This document shows, piece by piece, positions 28,185 to 37,294 of a stretch of DNA of 64,000 nt. The translations under genes were made by a program, and so were the position numbers. Source of the DNA: Streptomyces flavochromogenes (GTDB lineage: Bacteria; Actinomycetota; Actinomycetes; Streptomycetales; Streptomycetaceae); contig NZ_JNZO01000041.1 in NCBI RefSeq assembly GCF_000717595.1, forward strand, positions 9,479 to 73,478, written 5' to 3'. A model generated the notes under the pieces. That model had not been told where the DNA came from. It saw only the letters and a list, made by a program, of their open reading frames with translations, and did not search any database. Each line of letters opens with the position of its first letter. Within the stretch, counting starts at the first letter, position 1.

Positions 28185-28466
28185 ATGAGTGACGACGTGC
28201 GGATGACCGCGTGGGTACGCGGCCGGGTACAGGGAGTGGGCTTCCGCTGGTTCACCAGGGCAAACGCTTTGGAGATCGGCGGCCTGGTGGGCTTCGCCCT
28301 GAACCTCGACGACGGCCGCGTGCAGGTGGTGGCCGAAGGGGCGCGTGAGAATTGCCACCGTCTGCTCGCCTGGCTCCACTCCGCCGACACACCCGGGCGC
28401 GTGGACGGCGTCACTGAGATCTGGGCCACCCCGCGCGGTGGCTACGACGGCTTCGCCATCCGCTGA
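28185..28466 (+). CDS. acyP: Acylphosphatase
   Basis: 93 residues, start [20 protein letters not shown]. The phosphate-binding loop GRVQGVGFR supplies the catalytic Arg, and [13 protein letters not shown] supplies the catalytic Asn, with FALNL where the usual form is WVRNL. It hydrolyses acyl phosphates. It is a small single-domain protein of normal family length. Confidence 0.92.
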   Translation: MSDDVRMTAWVRGRVQGVGFRWFTRANALEIGGLVGFALNLDDGRVQVVAEGARENCHRLLAWLHSADTPGRVDGVTEIWATPRGGYDGFAIR

Positions 28467-28856
28467 CGATCACTCTCCGACACCCTTTCCGGTGACCGAG
28501 AGAGGCCTCGAAAGGACGCGCGGTAACAGCCGGGTGGAGGGGAAACGGCCTGGTGGTTGCCAAGGCGCGCCCGTCGTGGAAGGCTGCCGGGTAAGGATGA
28601 TCGCGACGCCCTGAGGCACCGAGTTCATGAGGCCCCGCCGCCCGCTGAGCGGCCCGGGACTCCTCGGTCGCCCCTTCAAACGGGGCGTGATCGTGTTGAC
28701 CGTCAAACTTTTTGGTGAGACTCTGGAAGCCCCGCGCACCTTAGCTGTTTGGCAGTGGAACCGGCACGACAAGCAGTACTGCCGAGCACCGCGGGTGCGA
28801 AATCCCTCACGACCCAACCGCTTCGGTCGGTCACTCATTGTGGAGGACCATCCATC
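28467..28856 (+). other. Intergenic region before the small coiled-coil gene
   Basis: About 390 bases with no convincing gene. A TTGACC hexamer occurs at about 28696 followed by an AT-rich stretch (CAAACTTTTTGG), plausible as the promoter region of the gene at 28857, but I could not pick a -10. Confidence 0.4.
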
Positions 28857-29075
28857 ATGGCAAAGGCGCTTCTCGGTTACGTCGGCGGCTCCGACCCGCG
28901 ACTCCTCGCCGAGATGCGACGGCTTCAGCAGCGCGTCCAGGACCTGGAATCCGAGCTGGTACGGATCCAGTCCGAGAACGACTCGCTTGCCGCTGCCGCC
29001 GCTCAGCACCAGGGAGAGTCACTGCTGAACAGCATCGACCTCGACGTACCCCAGGCGGAGCCTGCGCTCACCTGA
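28857..29075 (+). CDS. Small coiled-coil protein upstream of smc
   Basis: 72 residues, ATG at 28857 with TGGAGGACC 8 bases upstream. After MAKALLGYVGGSDPRLLAEM comes a short amphipathic helix or coiled coil (RRLQQRVQDLESELVRIQSE) and a Ser/Ala tail. No catalytic motif. Placed 232 bases before smc in the same direction; a structural or adaptor role is possible but not shown. Confidence 0.8.
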   Translation: MAKALLGYVGGSDPRLLAEMRRLQQRVQDLESELVRIQSENDSLAAAAAQHQGESLLNSIDLDVPQAEPALT

Positions 29076-29104
29076 CAACCCAGCCCCGAGGGGCCAGGTG
29101 GGAA

Positions 29105-29170
29105 ACACTCACGCCGGCACAGCCGCATGGACACTCATGTCGGCAGCCATCTGAACACTCATGTCGGCAG
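29105..29170 (+). repeat. Triple direct repeat upstream of smc
   Basis: ACACTCATGTCGGCAG occurs at 29131-29146 and 29155-29170, and a variant ACACTCACGCCGGCA at 29105-29119. Start-to-start spacing is 26 and 24 bases. It lies between the small coiled-coil gene and smc. A 10-base inverted pair TTTCACCCGC (29209-29218) / GCGGGTGAAA (29271-29280) follows. Confidence 0.7.
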
Positions 29171-29307
29171 AGCAGACATGCAAGGGGCGCTTCGGCGTCC
29201 CTTCTTTCTTTCACCCGCCGTTCCCCTCCCGTCCCACCCCTCCTCACCCGAGGATCTGCCCTACACCTTCGCGGGTGAAACGCACGAGCCCCGGTAGAGT
29301 CCCGGGC

Positions 29308-32300
29308 GTGCACCTCAAGGCCCTGACCCTCCGCGGATTCAAGTCGTTCGCCTCGGCCACCACGCTGCGGTTCGAACCGGGAATCACCTGCGTCGTGGGC
29401 CCCAACGGATCGGGCAAGTCCAATGTCGTGGACGCCCTGTCCTGGGTCATGGGCGAGCAGGGCGCCAAGTCGCTGCGCGGCGGCAAGATGGAGGACGTCA
29501 TCTTCGCCGGCACGACCGGGCGCCCTCCGCTCGGCCGTGCCGAGGTGTCCCTCACCATCGACAACTCCGACGGCGCGCTGCCCATCGACTACGCCGAGGT
29601 CACCCTCACCCGCATCATGTTCCGCGGCGGCAGCAGCGAGTACCAGATCAACGGCGACACCTGCCGGCTGCTCGACTTCCAGGACCTGCTCTCCGACTCC
29701 GGCATCGGACGCGAGATGCACGTCATCGTCGGCCAGGGGCAGCTCGACTCCGTGCTGCACGCCGACCCGATGGGCCGCCGCGCCTTCATCGAGGAGGCCG
29801 CGGGAGTCCTCAAGCACCGCAAGCGCAAGGAGAAGGCGCTGCGGAAGCTCGACGCGATGCAGGCCAACCTCGCGCGCGTGCAGGACCTCACCGACGAACT
29901 GCGCCGCCAGCTCAAACCCCTCGGCCGGCAGGCCGCCGTCGCACGCCGCGCCGTCGTCATCCAGGCCGACCTGCGCGACGCCCGGCTCCGCCTCCTCGCC
30001 GACGACCTCGTCCACCTCCAGCGGGCCCTCACCGCCGAGGTCGCCGACGAAGCGGCCCTGCTCGCCCGCAAGGAAGCCACCGAGACCGAACTGCGGGCCG
30101 CGCTCGCCCGCGAGGCCGCCCTCGAGGCCGAGGCACGCGCGCTCGTGCCCCGACTCGAGAGGGCCCAGCAGAACTGGTACGCCCTCTCCCAGCTCGCCGA
30201 ACGCGTCCGCGGCACGGCCTCCCTGGCCGACGCGCGGGTGAAGAGCGCCACCGCGGCACCCGCCGAGGAACGCCGCGGCCGCGACCCGGAGGACCTGGAG
30301 CGCGAGGCTGCCCGCGTCCGCGAGCAGGAGGCGGAGCTGGAAGCCGCCCTGGAGGCGGCCGAGCGCGCCCTGGAGGACACCGTCGCCCACCGCGCCGAGC
30401 TCGAACAGGCGCTGGCGTCCGAGGAGCGCCGGCTCAAGGACCTGGCCCGCGCCCTCGCCGACCGGCGCGAGGGCCTCGCCCGCCTCCACGGCCAGGTCAA
30501 CGCGGCCCGCTCGCGCGCCGCCTCCGCCCAGGCCGAGATCGACCGGCTCGCCGCCGCCCGTGACGAGGCCGGAGAACGGGCGGTCACCGCCCAGGAGGAG
30601 TACGAGCAGCTCAAGACCGAGGTCGACGGCCTCGACGCCGCGGACACCGAACACGGCGAGCGGTACGAGGCCGCCCGCCGCGAACTGGCCGAGGCGGAGG
30701 CCGCCCTCGGCACCGCCCGCGAGGCGGCCGCCACCGCCGAACGCCGCCGCGCCGCGACCCAGGCCCGGCACGAGACCCTCGCCCTCGGACTGCGCCGGAA
30801 GGACGGCACGGGCGCCCTGCTGACCGCGGGACTCAGCGGACTCCTCGGTCCTGCCGCCGAACTCCTCACCGTCACCCCCGGATACGAGATCCCCGTCGCC
30901 GCCGCCCTCGGCGCGGCCGCCGACGCGGTCGCCGCCACCGGCCCCTCCGCCGCAGCCGAAGCCCTCCGCCTGCTGCGCAAGCAGGACGCCGGCCGCGCGG
31001 CCCTGCTCCTGACCGGGGCCCCCGAACCGGACCGCTCCGGAGAGACCGCGGTCCCGGCGCCCGAGGGGCACCCGTACGCCGCCGACCTCGTCCGCGGCCC
31101 CGACGAGCTCATGGGAGCCGTCCGCCGGCTGCTCGCCGGAATGGTCGTCGTCGACGACCTGGAGCAGGCCGCCGACCTCGTCAGGTCGCGGCCCGCGTCG
31201 ACCGCCGTCACCCTCGAAGGAGACCTGCTCGGCGCGCACTTCGCCCAAGGCGGCTCCGCGGGCGCTCCCAGCCTCCTCGAAGTCCAGGCCTCGGTCGCCG
31301 AGGCCGCCGCCGAGCTCGACGAACTCGTCGTACGCTGCGAGGAGTTGGCCGCCGCCAAGGGCCAGGCCGACGAGCGGCGCCGTACCGCCGCCGCACTCGT
31401 CGAGGAACTCGACACCCTTCGACGTACCGCCGAACGGGAGAAGTCCGCCGTCGCCCAGCAGCTCGGCCGGCTCGCCGGCCAGGCCAGGGGAGCGGCCGGG
31501 GAGGCCGAACGGACCGCGGCCGCCGCCGCCCGCGCGCAGGAGGCCCTGGAGAAGGCGACCGCCGAGGCGGAGGAACTCGCCGAACGGCTCCTTGTGGCCC
31601 AGGAGGCCGCGGCGTTCGGGGAGGGCGGGGACGAGGAACCCGACACCGCCACCCGCGACCGGCTCGCGATCGACGGATCCAACGCGCGCCAGACCGAGAT
31701 GGAGGCACGCCTCCAGGTCCGTACTCACGAGGAGCGGGTCAGGGGGCTCGCAGGGCGGGCCGACTCGCTCGACCGGGCCGCCCGTGCCGAACGGGAGGCA
31801 CGCGCGCGCGCCGAGCAGCGCCGCGCCCGGCTGCGCCACGAGGAGCGGGTCGGGGGCGCGGTCGCCGCCGGCGCCCGGAGCCTCCTGGCCCACATCGACG
31901 TGTCGCTCGTCCGCGCCGAGCGGGAGCGGGTGGTGGCGCAGGCGGCGCGGGCCGATCGCGAGGAGGGCCTGACGGCAGCCCGGACCCGGGGCCGCGAGCT
32001 CAAGGCGGAACTCGACAAGCTGACCGACTCGGTGCACCGCGGCGAGGTGCTCGGCGCGGAGAAGCGACTGCGGATCGAGCAGCTGGAGTCGAAGGCCCTG
32101 GAGGAGTTCGGCGTGGAGGCGACCGCGCTGGTCGCCGAGTACGGACCGGACCAGCCCGTACCGCCGTCGCCGGCCGTCGGGGGAGCGGAGGGCGTGGACT
32201 CCCCGGAGGGTACGGACTCTCCGGAGGCCGACGAGTCGCGCCCCTTCATCCGTTCGGAGCAGGAGAAGCGTCTCAAGGCCGCCGAACGGGCGTACCACCA

Positions 32301-32895
32301 GCTCGGCAAGGTCAACCCGCTGGCCCTTGAGGAGTTCGCGGCGCTGGAGGAGCGGCACCGCTTCCTCTCCGAGCAGCTGGAGGACCTCAGGAAGACCCGG
32401 ACCGACCTGCTTCAGGTCGTGAAGGAGGTCGACCTGCGGGTCGAGCAGGTCTTCACCGAGGCCTACCGGGACACGGCCCGTGAGTTCGAGGGCGTCTTCT
32501 CGCGGCTCTTCCCGGGCGGCGAGGGCCGGCTCGTCCTCACGGACCCCGACAACATGCTCACCACCGGCGTCGAGGTGGAGGCCCGCCCGCCCGGCAAGAA
32601 GGTCAAGCGGCTCTCGCTGCTCTCCGGCGGCGAGCGCTCGCTGACGGCCGTGGCGCTGCTGGTCTCGATCTTCAAGGCCCGGCCCAGCCCGTTCTACGTG
32701 ATGGACGAGGTCGAGGCGGCGCTCGACGACACCAACCTCCAGCGGCTGATCCGGATCATGCAGGAGCTCCAGGAGTCCTCGCAGCTGATCGTGATCACCC
32801 ACCAGAAGCGGACCATGGAGGTCGCGGACGCGCTGTACGGCGTGTCCATGCAGGGTGACGGCGTCTCGAAGGTGATCAGCCAGCGGCTGCGATGA
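29308..32895 (+). CDS. smc: Chromosome segregation ATPase SMC
   Basis: 1195 residues, GTG at 29308 (VHLKALTLRGFKSFASATTL). Walker A is GPNGSGKSN (about residue 31). Two long coiled coils flank a hinge (about 505-680, GLLGPAAELLTVTPGYEIPV). The C-terminal head has the signature LSGGERSLTAVALL and Walker B FYVMDEVEAALDD. It condenses and segregates chromosomes with ScpAB, important at sporulation. The coiled-coil DNA is so G+C-rich that long antisense frames result. Confidence 0.97.
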   Translation: MHLKALTLRGFKSFASATTLRFEPGITCVVGPNGSGKSNVVDALSWVMGEQGAKSLRGGKMEDVIFAGTTGRPPLGRAEVSLTIDNSDGALPIDYAEVTLTRIMFRGGSSEYQINGDTCRLLDFQDLLSDSGIGREMHVIVGQGQLDSVLHADPMGRRAFIEEAAGVLKHRKRKEKALRKLDAMQANLARVQDLTDELRRQLKPLGRQAAVARRAVVIQADLRDARLRLLADDLVHLQRALTAEVADEAALLARKEATETELRAALAREAALEAEARALVPRLERAQQNWYALSQLAERVRGTASLADARVKSATAAPAEERRGRDPEDLEREAARVREQEAELEAALEAAERALEDTVAHRAELEQALASEERRLKDLARALADRREGLARLHGQVNAARSRAASAQAEIDRLAAARDEAGERAVTAQEEYEQLKTEVDGLDAADTEHGERYEAARRELAEAEAALGTAREAAATAERRRAATQARHETLALGLRRKDGTGALLTAGLSGLLGPAAELLTVTPGYEIPVAAALGAAADAVAATGPSAAAEALRLLRKQDAGRAALLLTGAPEPDRSGETAVPAPEGHPYAADLVRGPDELMGAVRRLLAGMVVVDDLEQAADLVRSRPASTAVTLEGDLLGAHFAQGGSAGAPSLLEVQASVAEAAAELDELVVRCEELAAAKGQADERRRTAAALVEELDTLRRTAEREKSAVAQQLGRLAGQARGAAGEAERTAAAAARAQEALEKATAEAEELAERLLVAQEAAAFGEGGDEEPDTATRDRLAIDGSNARQTEMEARLQVRTHEERVRGLAGRADSLDRAARAEREARARAEQRRARLRHEERVGGAVAAGARSLLAHIDVSLVRAERERVVAQAARADREEGLTAARTRGRELKAELDKLTDSVHRGEVLGAEKRLRIEQLESKALEEFGVEATALVAEYGPDQPVPPSPAVGGAEGVDSPEGTDSPEADESRPFIRSEQEKRLKAAERAYHQLGKVNPLALEEFAALEERHRFLSEQLEDLRKTRTDLLQVVKEVDLRVEQVFTEAYRDTAREFEGVFSRLFPGGEGRLVLTDPDNMLTTGVEVEARPPGKKVKRLSLLSGGERSLTAVALLVSIFKARPSPFYVMDEVEAALDDTNLQRLIRIMQELQESSQLIVITHQKRTMEVADALYGVSMQGDGVSKVISQRLR

Positions 32896-32950
32896 GCTCG
32901 ACAGCGCCATTTCTTCAAGTGTTGAACTCAAGCCACCTTGCAGTGCAGAT

Positions 32951-32999
32951 TAAGTCACACGACATCACCTATTGACTTAGAAACTTGAAGGCATAGTCT
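32951..32999 (+). promoter_or_regulatory. Promoter with palindromic operator before the glucose permease gene
   Basis: TTGACT (32972-32977), a 16-base spacer and TAGTCT (32994-32999) form a promoter in an AT-rich island. A perfect inverted repeat TAAGTCA (32951-32957) / TGACTTA (32973-32979) covers the -35 element, the expected place for a repressor site. Confidence 0.5.
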
Positions 33000-33084
33000 C
33001 TGCAACGTTGCTTTTACCTTCACGTGGTGGGCGGCGTGAAGTTGTGCGCCACTGGAAGGGCTTGCCCCCCACCGAGGAGTCCAT

Positions 33085-34518
33085 GTGCCCCACACCGCGC
33101 AGGCGCCCACGCCGCCGCCTTCCGAAGGCCGAGCCGCCCACCCGGACCACCTCGGCCACGTCATCTTCATCACGGCCTCCGCCGCGATGGGCGGTTTCCT
33201 CTTCGGATACGACAGCTCCGTCATCAACGGCGCCGTCGAGGCGATCCGCGACCGCTACGACATCGGCTCCGGCACCCTGGCCCAGGTCATCGCCATCGCC
33301 CTGATCGGCTGCGCCATCGGCGCCGCCACCGCCGGCCGGATCGCCGACCGCATCGGCCGCATCCGCTGCATGCAGATCTCCGCGGTGCTCTTCGCGGTCA
33401 GCGCCGTGGGCTCCGCGCTCCCCTTCGCCCTCTGGGACCTCGCCCTCTGGCGGATCGTCGGCGGCTTCGCCATCGGCATGGCCTCCGTCATCGGCCCCGC
33501 GTACATCGCCGAGGTCGCCCCCGCCGCCTACCGCGGCCGCCTCGGCTCCTTCCAGCAGGCCGCGATCGTCATCGGCATCGCCATCTCCCAGCTGGTCAAC
33601 TACGGCATCCTCCAGCTCGCCGACGGCGACCAGCGCGGCGAGATCGGCGGCCTGGAGGCCTGGCAGTGGATGCTCGGCGTCATGGTCGTGCCCGCCCTCC
33701 TCTACGGCATGCTCTCCTTCGCGATCCCCGAGTCCCCCCGCTTCCTCATCTCCGTCGGCAGGATCGACCGGGCGAAGGAGGTCCTCGCCGAGGTCGAGGG
33801 CAAGGGTGTCGACCTCGACCACCGCGTCGCCGAGATCGACCGGGCCATGCGCAGCGAGCACAAGTCCACCTTCAAGGACCTCCTCGTCATCGGCTCCCGC
33901 TTCAAGCTGCTGCCCATCGTCTGGGTCGGCATCGGCCTCTCGGTCTTCCAGCAGCTCGTCGGCATCAACGTCGCGTTCTACTACTCCGCGACCCTCTGGC
34001 AGTCCGTCGGCATCGACCCGTCGAGCTCGTTCTTCTACTCGTTCACCACGTCGATCATCAACATCATCGGCACCGTGATCGCGATGGTCCTGGTCGACCG
34101 TGTCGGCCGCAAGCCGCTCGCCCTCGTCGGCTCCGTCGGCATGGCGATCGCCCTCGCCGTCGAGGCCTGGGCCTTCTCCGCCGACCTCGTCGACGGCAAA
34201 CTCCCCGAGACGCAGGGCGTCGTGGCACTGGTCGCCGCCCATGTCTTCGTGCTCTTCTTCGCCCTCTCGTGGGGCGTGGTGGTCTGGGTCTTCCTCGGCG
34301 AGATGTTCCCCAACCGGATCCGCGCCGCCGCACTCGGTGTCGCCGCCTCCGCCCAGTGGATCGCCAACTGGGCCATCACGGCCAGCTTCCCGTCCCTCGC
34401 GGACTGGAACCTCTCCGGCACCTACATCATCTACACGGTCTTCGCCGTGCTCTCGATCCCCTTCGTGCTCCGGTACGTCAAGGAGACCAAGGGCAAGGCG
34501 TTGGAGGAGATGGGCTAA
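33085..34518 (+). CDS. glcP: MFS sugar:proton symporter, GlcP-like glucose permease
   Basis: 477 residues, GTG start. Twelve-helix major-facilitator transporter: SAAMGGFLFGYDSSVINGAV in helix 1, GRIADRIGRIRCM (loop 2-3 motif), AYRGRLGSFQQ, PESPRFLISVGR mid-loop, FQQLVGINVAFYYSATLW (helix 7 sugar site), VDRVGRKPLALVG and PNRIRAAALGVA. It ends RYVKETKGKALEEMG. It closely fits Streptomyces GlcP, which imports glucose; sugar choice is inferred from family and the smc-ftsY neighbourhood. Confidence 0.85.
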   Translation: MPHTAQAPTPPPSEGRAAHPDHLGHVIFITASAAMGGFLFGYDSSVINGAVEAIRDRYDIGSGTLAQVIAIALIGCAIGAATAGRIADRIGRIRCMQISAVLFAVSAVGSALPFALWDLALWRIVGGFAIGMASVIGPAYIAEVAPAAYRGRLGSFQQAAIVIGIAISQLVNYGILQLADGDQRGEIGGLEAWQWMLGVMVVPALLYGMLSFAIPESPRFLISVGRIDRAKEVLAEVEGKGVDLDHRVAEIDRAMRSEHKSTFKDLLVIGSRFKLLPIVWVGIGLSVFQQLVGINVAFYYSATLWQSVGIDPSSSFFYSFTTSIINIIGTVIAMVLVDRVGRKPLALVGSVGMAIALAVEAWAFSADLVDGKLPETQGVVALVAAHVFVLFFALSWGVVVWVFLGEMFPNRIRAAALGVAASAQWIANWAITASFPSLADWNLSGTYIIYTVFAVLSIPFVLRYVKETKGKALEEMG

Positions 34519-34549
34519 TCCCCGCTGCCCCTCTCCTCACCCACGGAAC

Positions 34550-34586
34550 TGCCCCGGCCCGAGGCCTCACGCCTCGGACCGGGGCA
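34550..34586. terminator. Terminator after the permease gene
   Basis: A 16-bp stem with one mismatch (34550-34565 with 34571-34586) and a 5-base loop, placed between converging genes. Confidence 0.7.
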
Positions 34587-34600
34587 GTACGTCACGGCCC

Positions 34601-34723
34601 TCCGCGCTCAGGCCGCGAGCCGGGGCGGGACGGTGTCGTCCTCCGCGCTCAGGCCGCGAGCCGGGGCGGGACGGTGTCGTCCTCCGCGCTCAGGCCGCGA
34701 GCCGGGGCACGACGGCGTCGCAG
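34601..34723. repeat. 41-base tandem triplication of the LLM gene 3' end
   Basis: Units begin at 34601, 34642 and 34683. The first two are near-identical. The third, which contains the real end of the minus-strand gene, differs at a few positions after base 25. Each unit carries the codons for the terminal RLAA and a TGA; since 41 is not divisible by 3, each copy is in a different frame. Confidence 0.9.
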
Positions 34724-35715
34724 AACAGCCGCACGCTCCGCCACCCCTCCTCCACCGGCATCCCGCCGCACAGCGGATGCAGCACGAGGCTCTCCAGGCC
34801 GAGCGCAAGGCACTCCTCCGGAGTGAGGACCCGGTAGACCCCCTCCGCACGCAGCTCCGCCACCGTCGCCGCCGTCGACCGCACCGCCGAGCGGATGTCC
34901 TTGGACTGCCACGAGGCGTACGTCCGCGCCTCGTGCAGGAAGTGCTCCCCGTACTCCGCCCAGGTCCGGTCCGGGTCCTCCGACAGATGCAGCAGCGGCG
35001 TCACCTCGGCCGGCATCATCGTCCAGCCCTCCGTGCCGTACTCCGCGCAGCGCTCCTGGTAGTACTCCTCCAGCTCCGGCAGGTGCGCGCTCGGGAAGAA
35101 CGGAAGCCCGAGCCGGGCCGCCCGCCGCGCCGCCGCCCGCGACGACCCCCCGACCAGAAGCATCGGATGCGGCTGGGTGAAGGGCCTCGGGGTGACCCGT
35201 ACCTTACGGCCCTGATACGTGAACGGCTCCCCGGTCCAGGCCGTGAGCAGGGTCTCCAGGAGCAGGTCCTGGAGCTTGCCGCGCCGCCCCCAGTCGACCC
35301 CGCGCTCCTCGTACTCCTCCGGGCGGTAGCCGATCCCCGCCACCGTCACCAGGCGTCCCTCGCTCAGCAGGTCGAGGACGGCGATCTCCTCGGCGAGCCG
35401 CAGCGGGTCGTGCAGCGGCCCGATGATCGCGGAGACGGTGACGGCGATCCGCCCACCCGTCTCCCGGCCACCACCCCCCGGCGAGGCGCTGTGCGCCGCC
35501 CCTCCCATCGTCGCGCCGAAGACCGCCCCGGCGAAGGCGAAGGGGGACGGCAGCCAGTTGTTGTCGACCCCGTGGTGCTCCTCGGTCTGCACGGTGTCGA
35601 CCCCGTGGGCGTCGGCGTACGCGGCCATCTCGACGGCGGCCCGGTAGCGGGCGGAGAGGGATTCGGGGGTCGCGCGGGGATCGACGAGGTTGAACCGTAT
35701 GACGCTGATCGGCAT
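34690..35715 (-). CDS. LLM-class flavin-dependent monooxygenase or reductase
   Basis: 341 residues from ATG 35715, with GGAGGGGG 7 bases upstream. Bacterial luciferase-like fold: SVIRFNLVDPRATPESL, VDTVQTEEHHGVDNNWL, IAVTVSAIIGPLHDPLRLAE, LSEGRLVTVAGIGYRPEE and PHPMLLVGGSSRAAARR. Cofactor may be FMN or F420. It is followed on the minus strand by the triplicated end and preceded by an NCS1 permease 58 bases away. The pairing suggests uptake and oxidation of a nitrogen heterocycle; substrate unknown. Confidence 0.88.
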   Translation of the reverse strand: MPISVIRFNLVDPRATPESLSARYRAAVEMAAYADAHGVDTVQTEEHHGVDNNWLPSPFAFAGAVFGATMGGAAHSASPGGGGRETGGRIAVTVSAIIGPLHDPLRLAEEIAVLDLLSEGRLVTVAGIGYRPEEYEERGVDWGRRGKLQDLLLETLLTAWTGEPFTYQGRKVRVTPRPFTQPHPMLLVGGSSRAAARRAARLGLPFFPSAHLPELEEYYQERCAEYGTEGWTMMPAEVTPLLHLSEDPDRTWAEYGEHFLHEARTYASWQSKDIRSAVRSTAATVAELRAEGVYRVLTPEECLALGLESLVLHPLCGGMPVEEGWRSVRLFCDAVVPRLAA

Positions 35716-35760
35716 GGGAAGTCCCCCTCCGCTGGTGGGATACCGGCGAAGGGGGACGTT

Positions 35761-35779
35761 ATCTGACGTAGCGTCAGAT
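35761..35779 (-). promoter_or_regulatory. Perfect hairpin at the NCS1-LLM junction
   Basis: ATCTGACG-TAG-CGTCAGAT overlaps the end of the permease gene (stop at 35774-35776) and lies about 45 bases before the LLM start. It has no T-run. It could attenuate or stabilise the transcript between the two genes. Confidence 0.45.
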
Positions 35780-37231
35780 GGAAACGGTCTCGCGCACTCC
35801 GGCGGGCTCCGCCGGAACCTTCTCGGGCGCACGCGGCAGCACGGCGTACAGCACGCCCGCCACCACGATGGTCGCCGCCCAGCCCAGGCCGTTCTCGCCG
35901 ATCCAGGACGAGGCGAGCGGACCGGAGAACCAGTCGACCTTGGTGAAGAGGAGACCCGCCAGCAGCGCGACCGCCCAGGCCGTCATCGCCTGCCAGGCGA
36001 AACCGCCCCGGTACCAGTACGCACTGGTGCGGGTGGTGTCCATGAGGGCCACCGCGTCGTACGACCGGCGCCGCAGCATGTCCACGCCGAAGACGCCGAT
36101 CCAGGCCGAGAACGCCACCGCGAGCAGGGTCAGGAAGGAGATGAACGAGCCGATGAAGCTGGTCGCGACCACCATGAGCAGGAAGCCGAAGATCAGGCTG
36201 ATCAGCGCGTTGACGCTGACCGCCGCCGCGCGCGAGACCTTGATGCCCAGGGTCTGCGCGGTGAACCCGGCCGAGTACATCGACATCGAGTTGATCAGCA
36301 GCATCCCGAGCAGGGCGATCACCAGGTACGGCACCGAGATCCACATCGGAAGCAGCTCGCCGATGAAGGAGACCGGGTCCTGCGCCGAGGCCAGGTCCGG
36401 CGTCGACACCGCCATGACAGCGCCCATCAGGACCATCGGCAGCACGACGATGCCGGCGCCGCCCACCGTCGAGCCGACCATCGCCTTCGACGAGGCCGTA
36501 CGGGGCAGGTAGCGGGTGAAGTCGGGACCCGAGGGGACCCAGCTGATGCCGCCGGCCGCGATCGTGCCGATGCCCGCGATCATCATCGCAGTCGAACCGG
36601 CCGGCTTGTCGAAGACCGCCGACCAGTCGGTGTTCGCCACCAGATAGACCAGGACGAGCACCGAGAAGGCGCCGAACAGGTAGGTGGACCACTTGCTGCA
36701 CACCCGCAGCGCGTTGATCCCGAGCCCCGAGACGAGGAAGGTGCAGGTGACGAAGAGGAGCAGCGTCACGACGATGAGGAAGGTGTTCGACTTCACGCCG
36801 AAGAGCAGGTCGAGCACGGTCAGCACCGCGTAGGCGCCGGTGACCGCGTTGATGGTCTCCCAGCCCCACCGGGCCACCCAGATCAGCGCGCCGGGAAAAA
36901 GGTTTCCGCGCTGACCGAACACCGCGCGCGACAGCGCCATCCCGGGGGCCCCGCCCCGCTTGCCCGCGATCGAGATCAGGCCGACGATCCCGTACGAGAG
37001 GACCGGCGCGGCGACCGCCACCGCCAGGACCTGCCAGAAGTTCAGGCCGTTGAAGACGATCAGGCCCGCGCCCATCGTGAGCAGCAGCACACTGATGTTG
37101 GCCGCGACCCAGGTCGGGAACAGCTCGCGGACCCGGCCGGTCCGCTCGGCGTCGGGGACGGGCTCGAGACCGCGGGTCTCCATCGCGCCGTCGTGCGTCG
37201 CGCCTGCGGCTTCGGAGGCGTCGTGGGGCAT
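35774..37231 (-). CDS. NCS1-family nucleobase/hydantoin/cytosine permease
   Basis: 485 residues, ATG at 37231 with GGAG 8 bases upstream. About 12 membrane segments: TWVAANISVLLLTMGAGLIV, then WVARWGWETINAVTGAYAVL (the family's helix 3 pattern) and GGISWVPSGPDFTRYLPRTA, a recognised NCS1 stretch. Members import cytosine, purines, allantoin or hydantoins with Na+ or H+. Downstream gene is an LLM oxygenase in the same direction. No regulator is adjacent. Confidence 0.88.
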   Translation of the reverse strand: MPHDASEAAGATHDGAMETRGLEPVPDAERTGRVRELFPTWVAANISVLLLTMGAGLIVFNGLNFWQVLAVAVAAPVLSYGIVGLISIAGKRGGAPGMALSRAVFGQRGNLFPGALIWVARWGWETINAVTGAYAVLTVLDLLFGVKSNTFLIVVTLLLFVTCTFLVSGLGINALRVCSKWSTYLFGAFSVLVLVYLVANTDWSAVFDKPAGSTAMMIAGIGTIAAGGISWVPSGPDFTRYLPRTASSKAMVGSTVGGAGIVVLPMVLMGAVMAVSTPDLASAQDPVSFIGELLPMWISVPYLVIALLGMLLINSMSMYSAGFTAQTLGIKVSRAAAVSVNALISLIFGFLLMVVATSFIGSFISFLTLLAVAFSAWIGVFGVDMLRRRSYDAVALMDTTRTSAYWYRGGFAWQAMTAWAVALLAGLLFTKVDWFSGPLASSWIGENGLGWAATIVVAGVLYAVLPRAPEKVPAEPAGVRETVSI

Positions 37232-37266
37232 GGGGGTACTCCGTACGAAGGTGTGGGGGTCGGAAC

Positions 37267-37294
37267 ATCGTACATTCGCGCCCTAACGAGCAAA
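37267..37294 (-). promoter_or_regulatory. Predicted promoter of the permease-LLM operon
   Basis: On the minus strand TTTGCT (37294-37289), a 16-base spacer and TACGAT (37272-37267) resemble a housekeeping promoter 36 bases before the ATG. Inferred. Confidence 0.35.

Noticed and set aside
29068..32931. A 1287-residue open frame antisense to smc
   Set aside because: It is the complement of smc coding sequence with high G+C third-position bias, has a Gly/Glu/Val-rich composition with no motifs, and contradicts the clear SMC protein on the plus strand.
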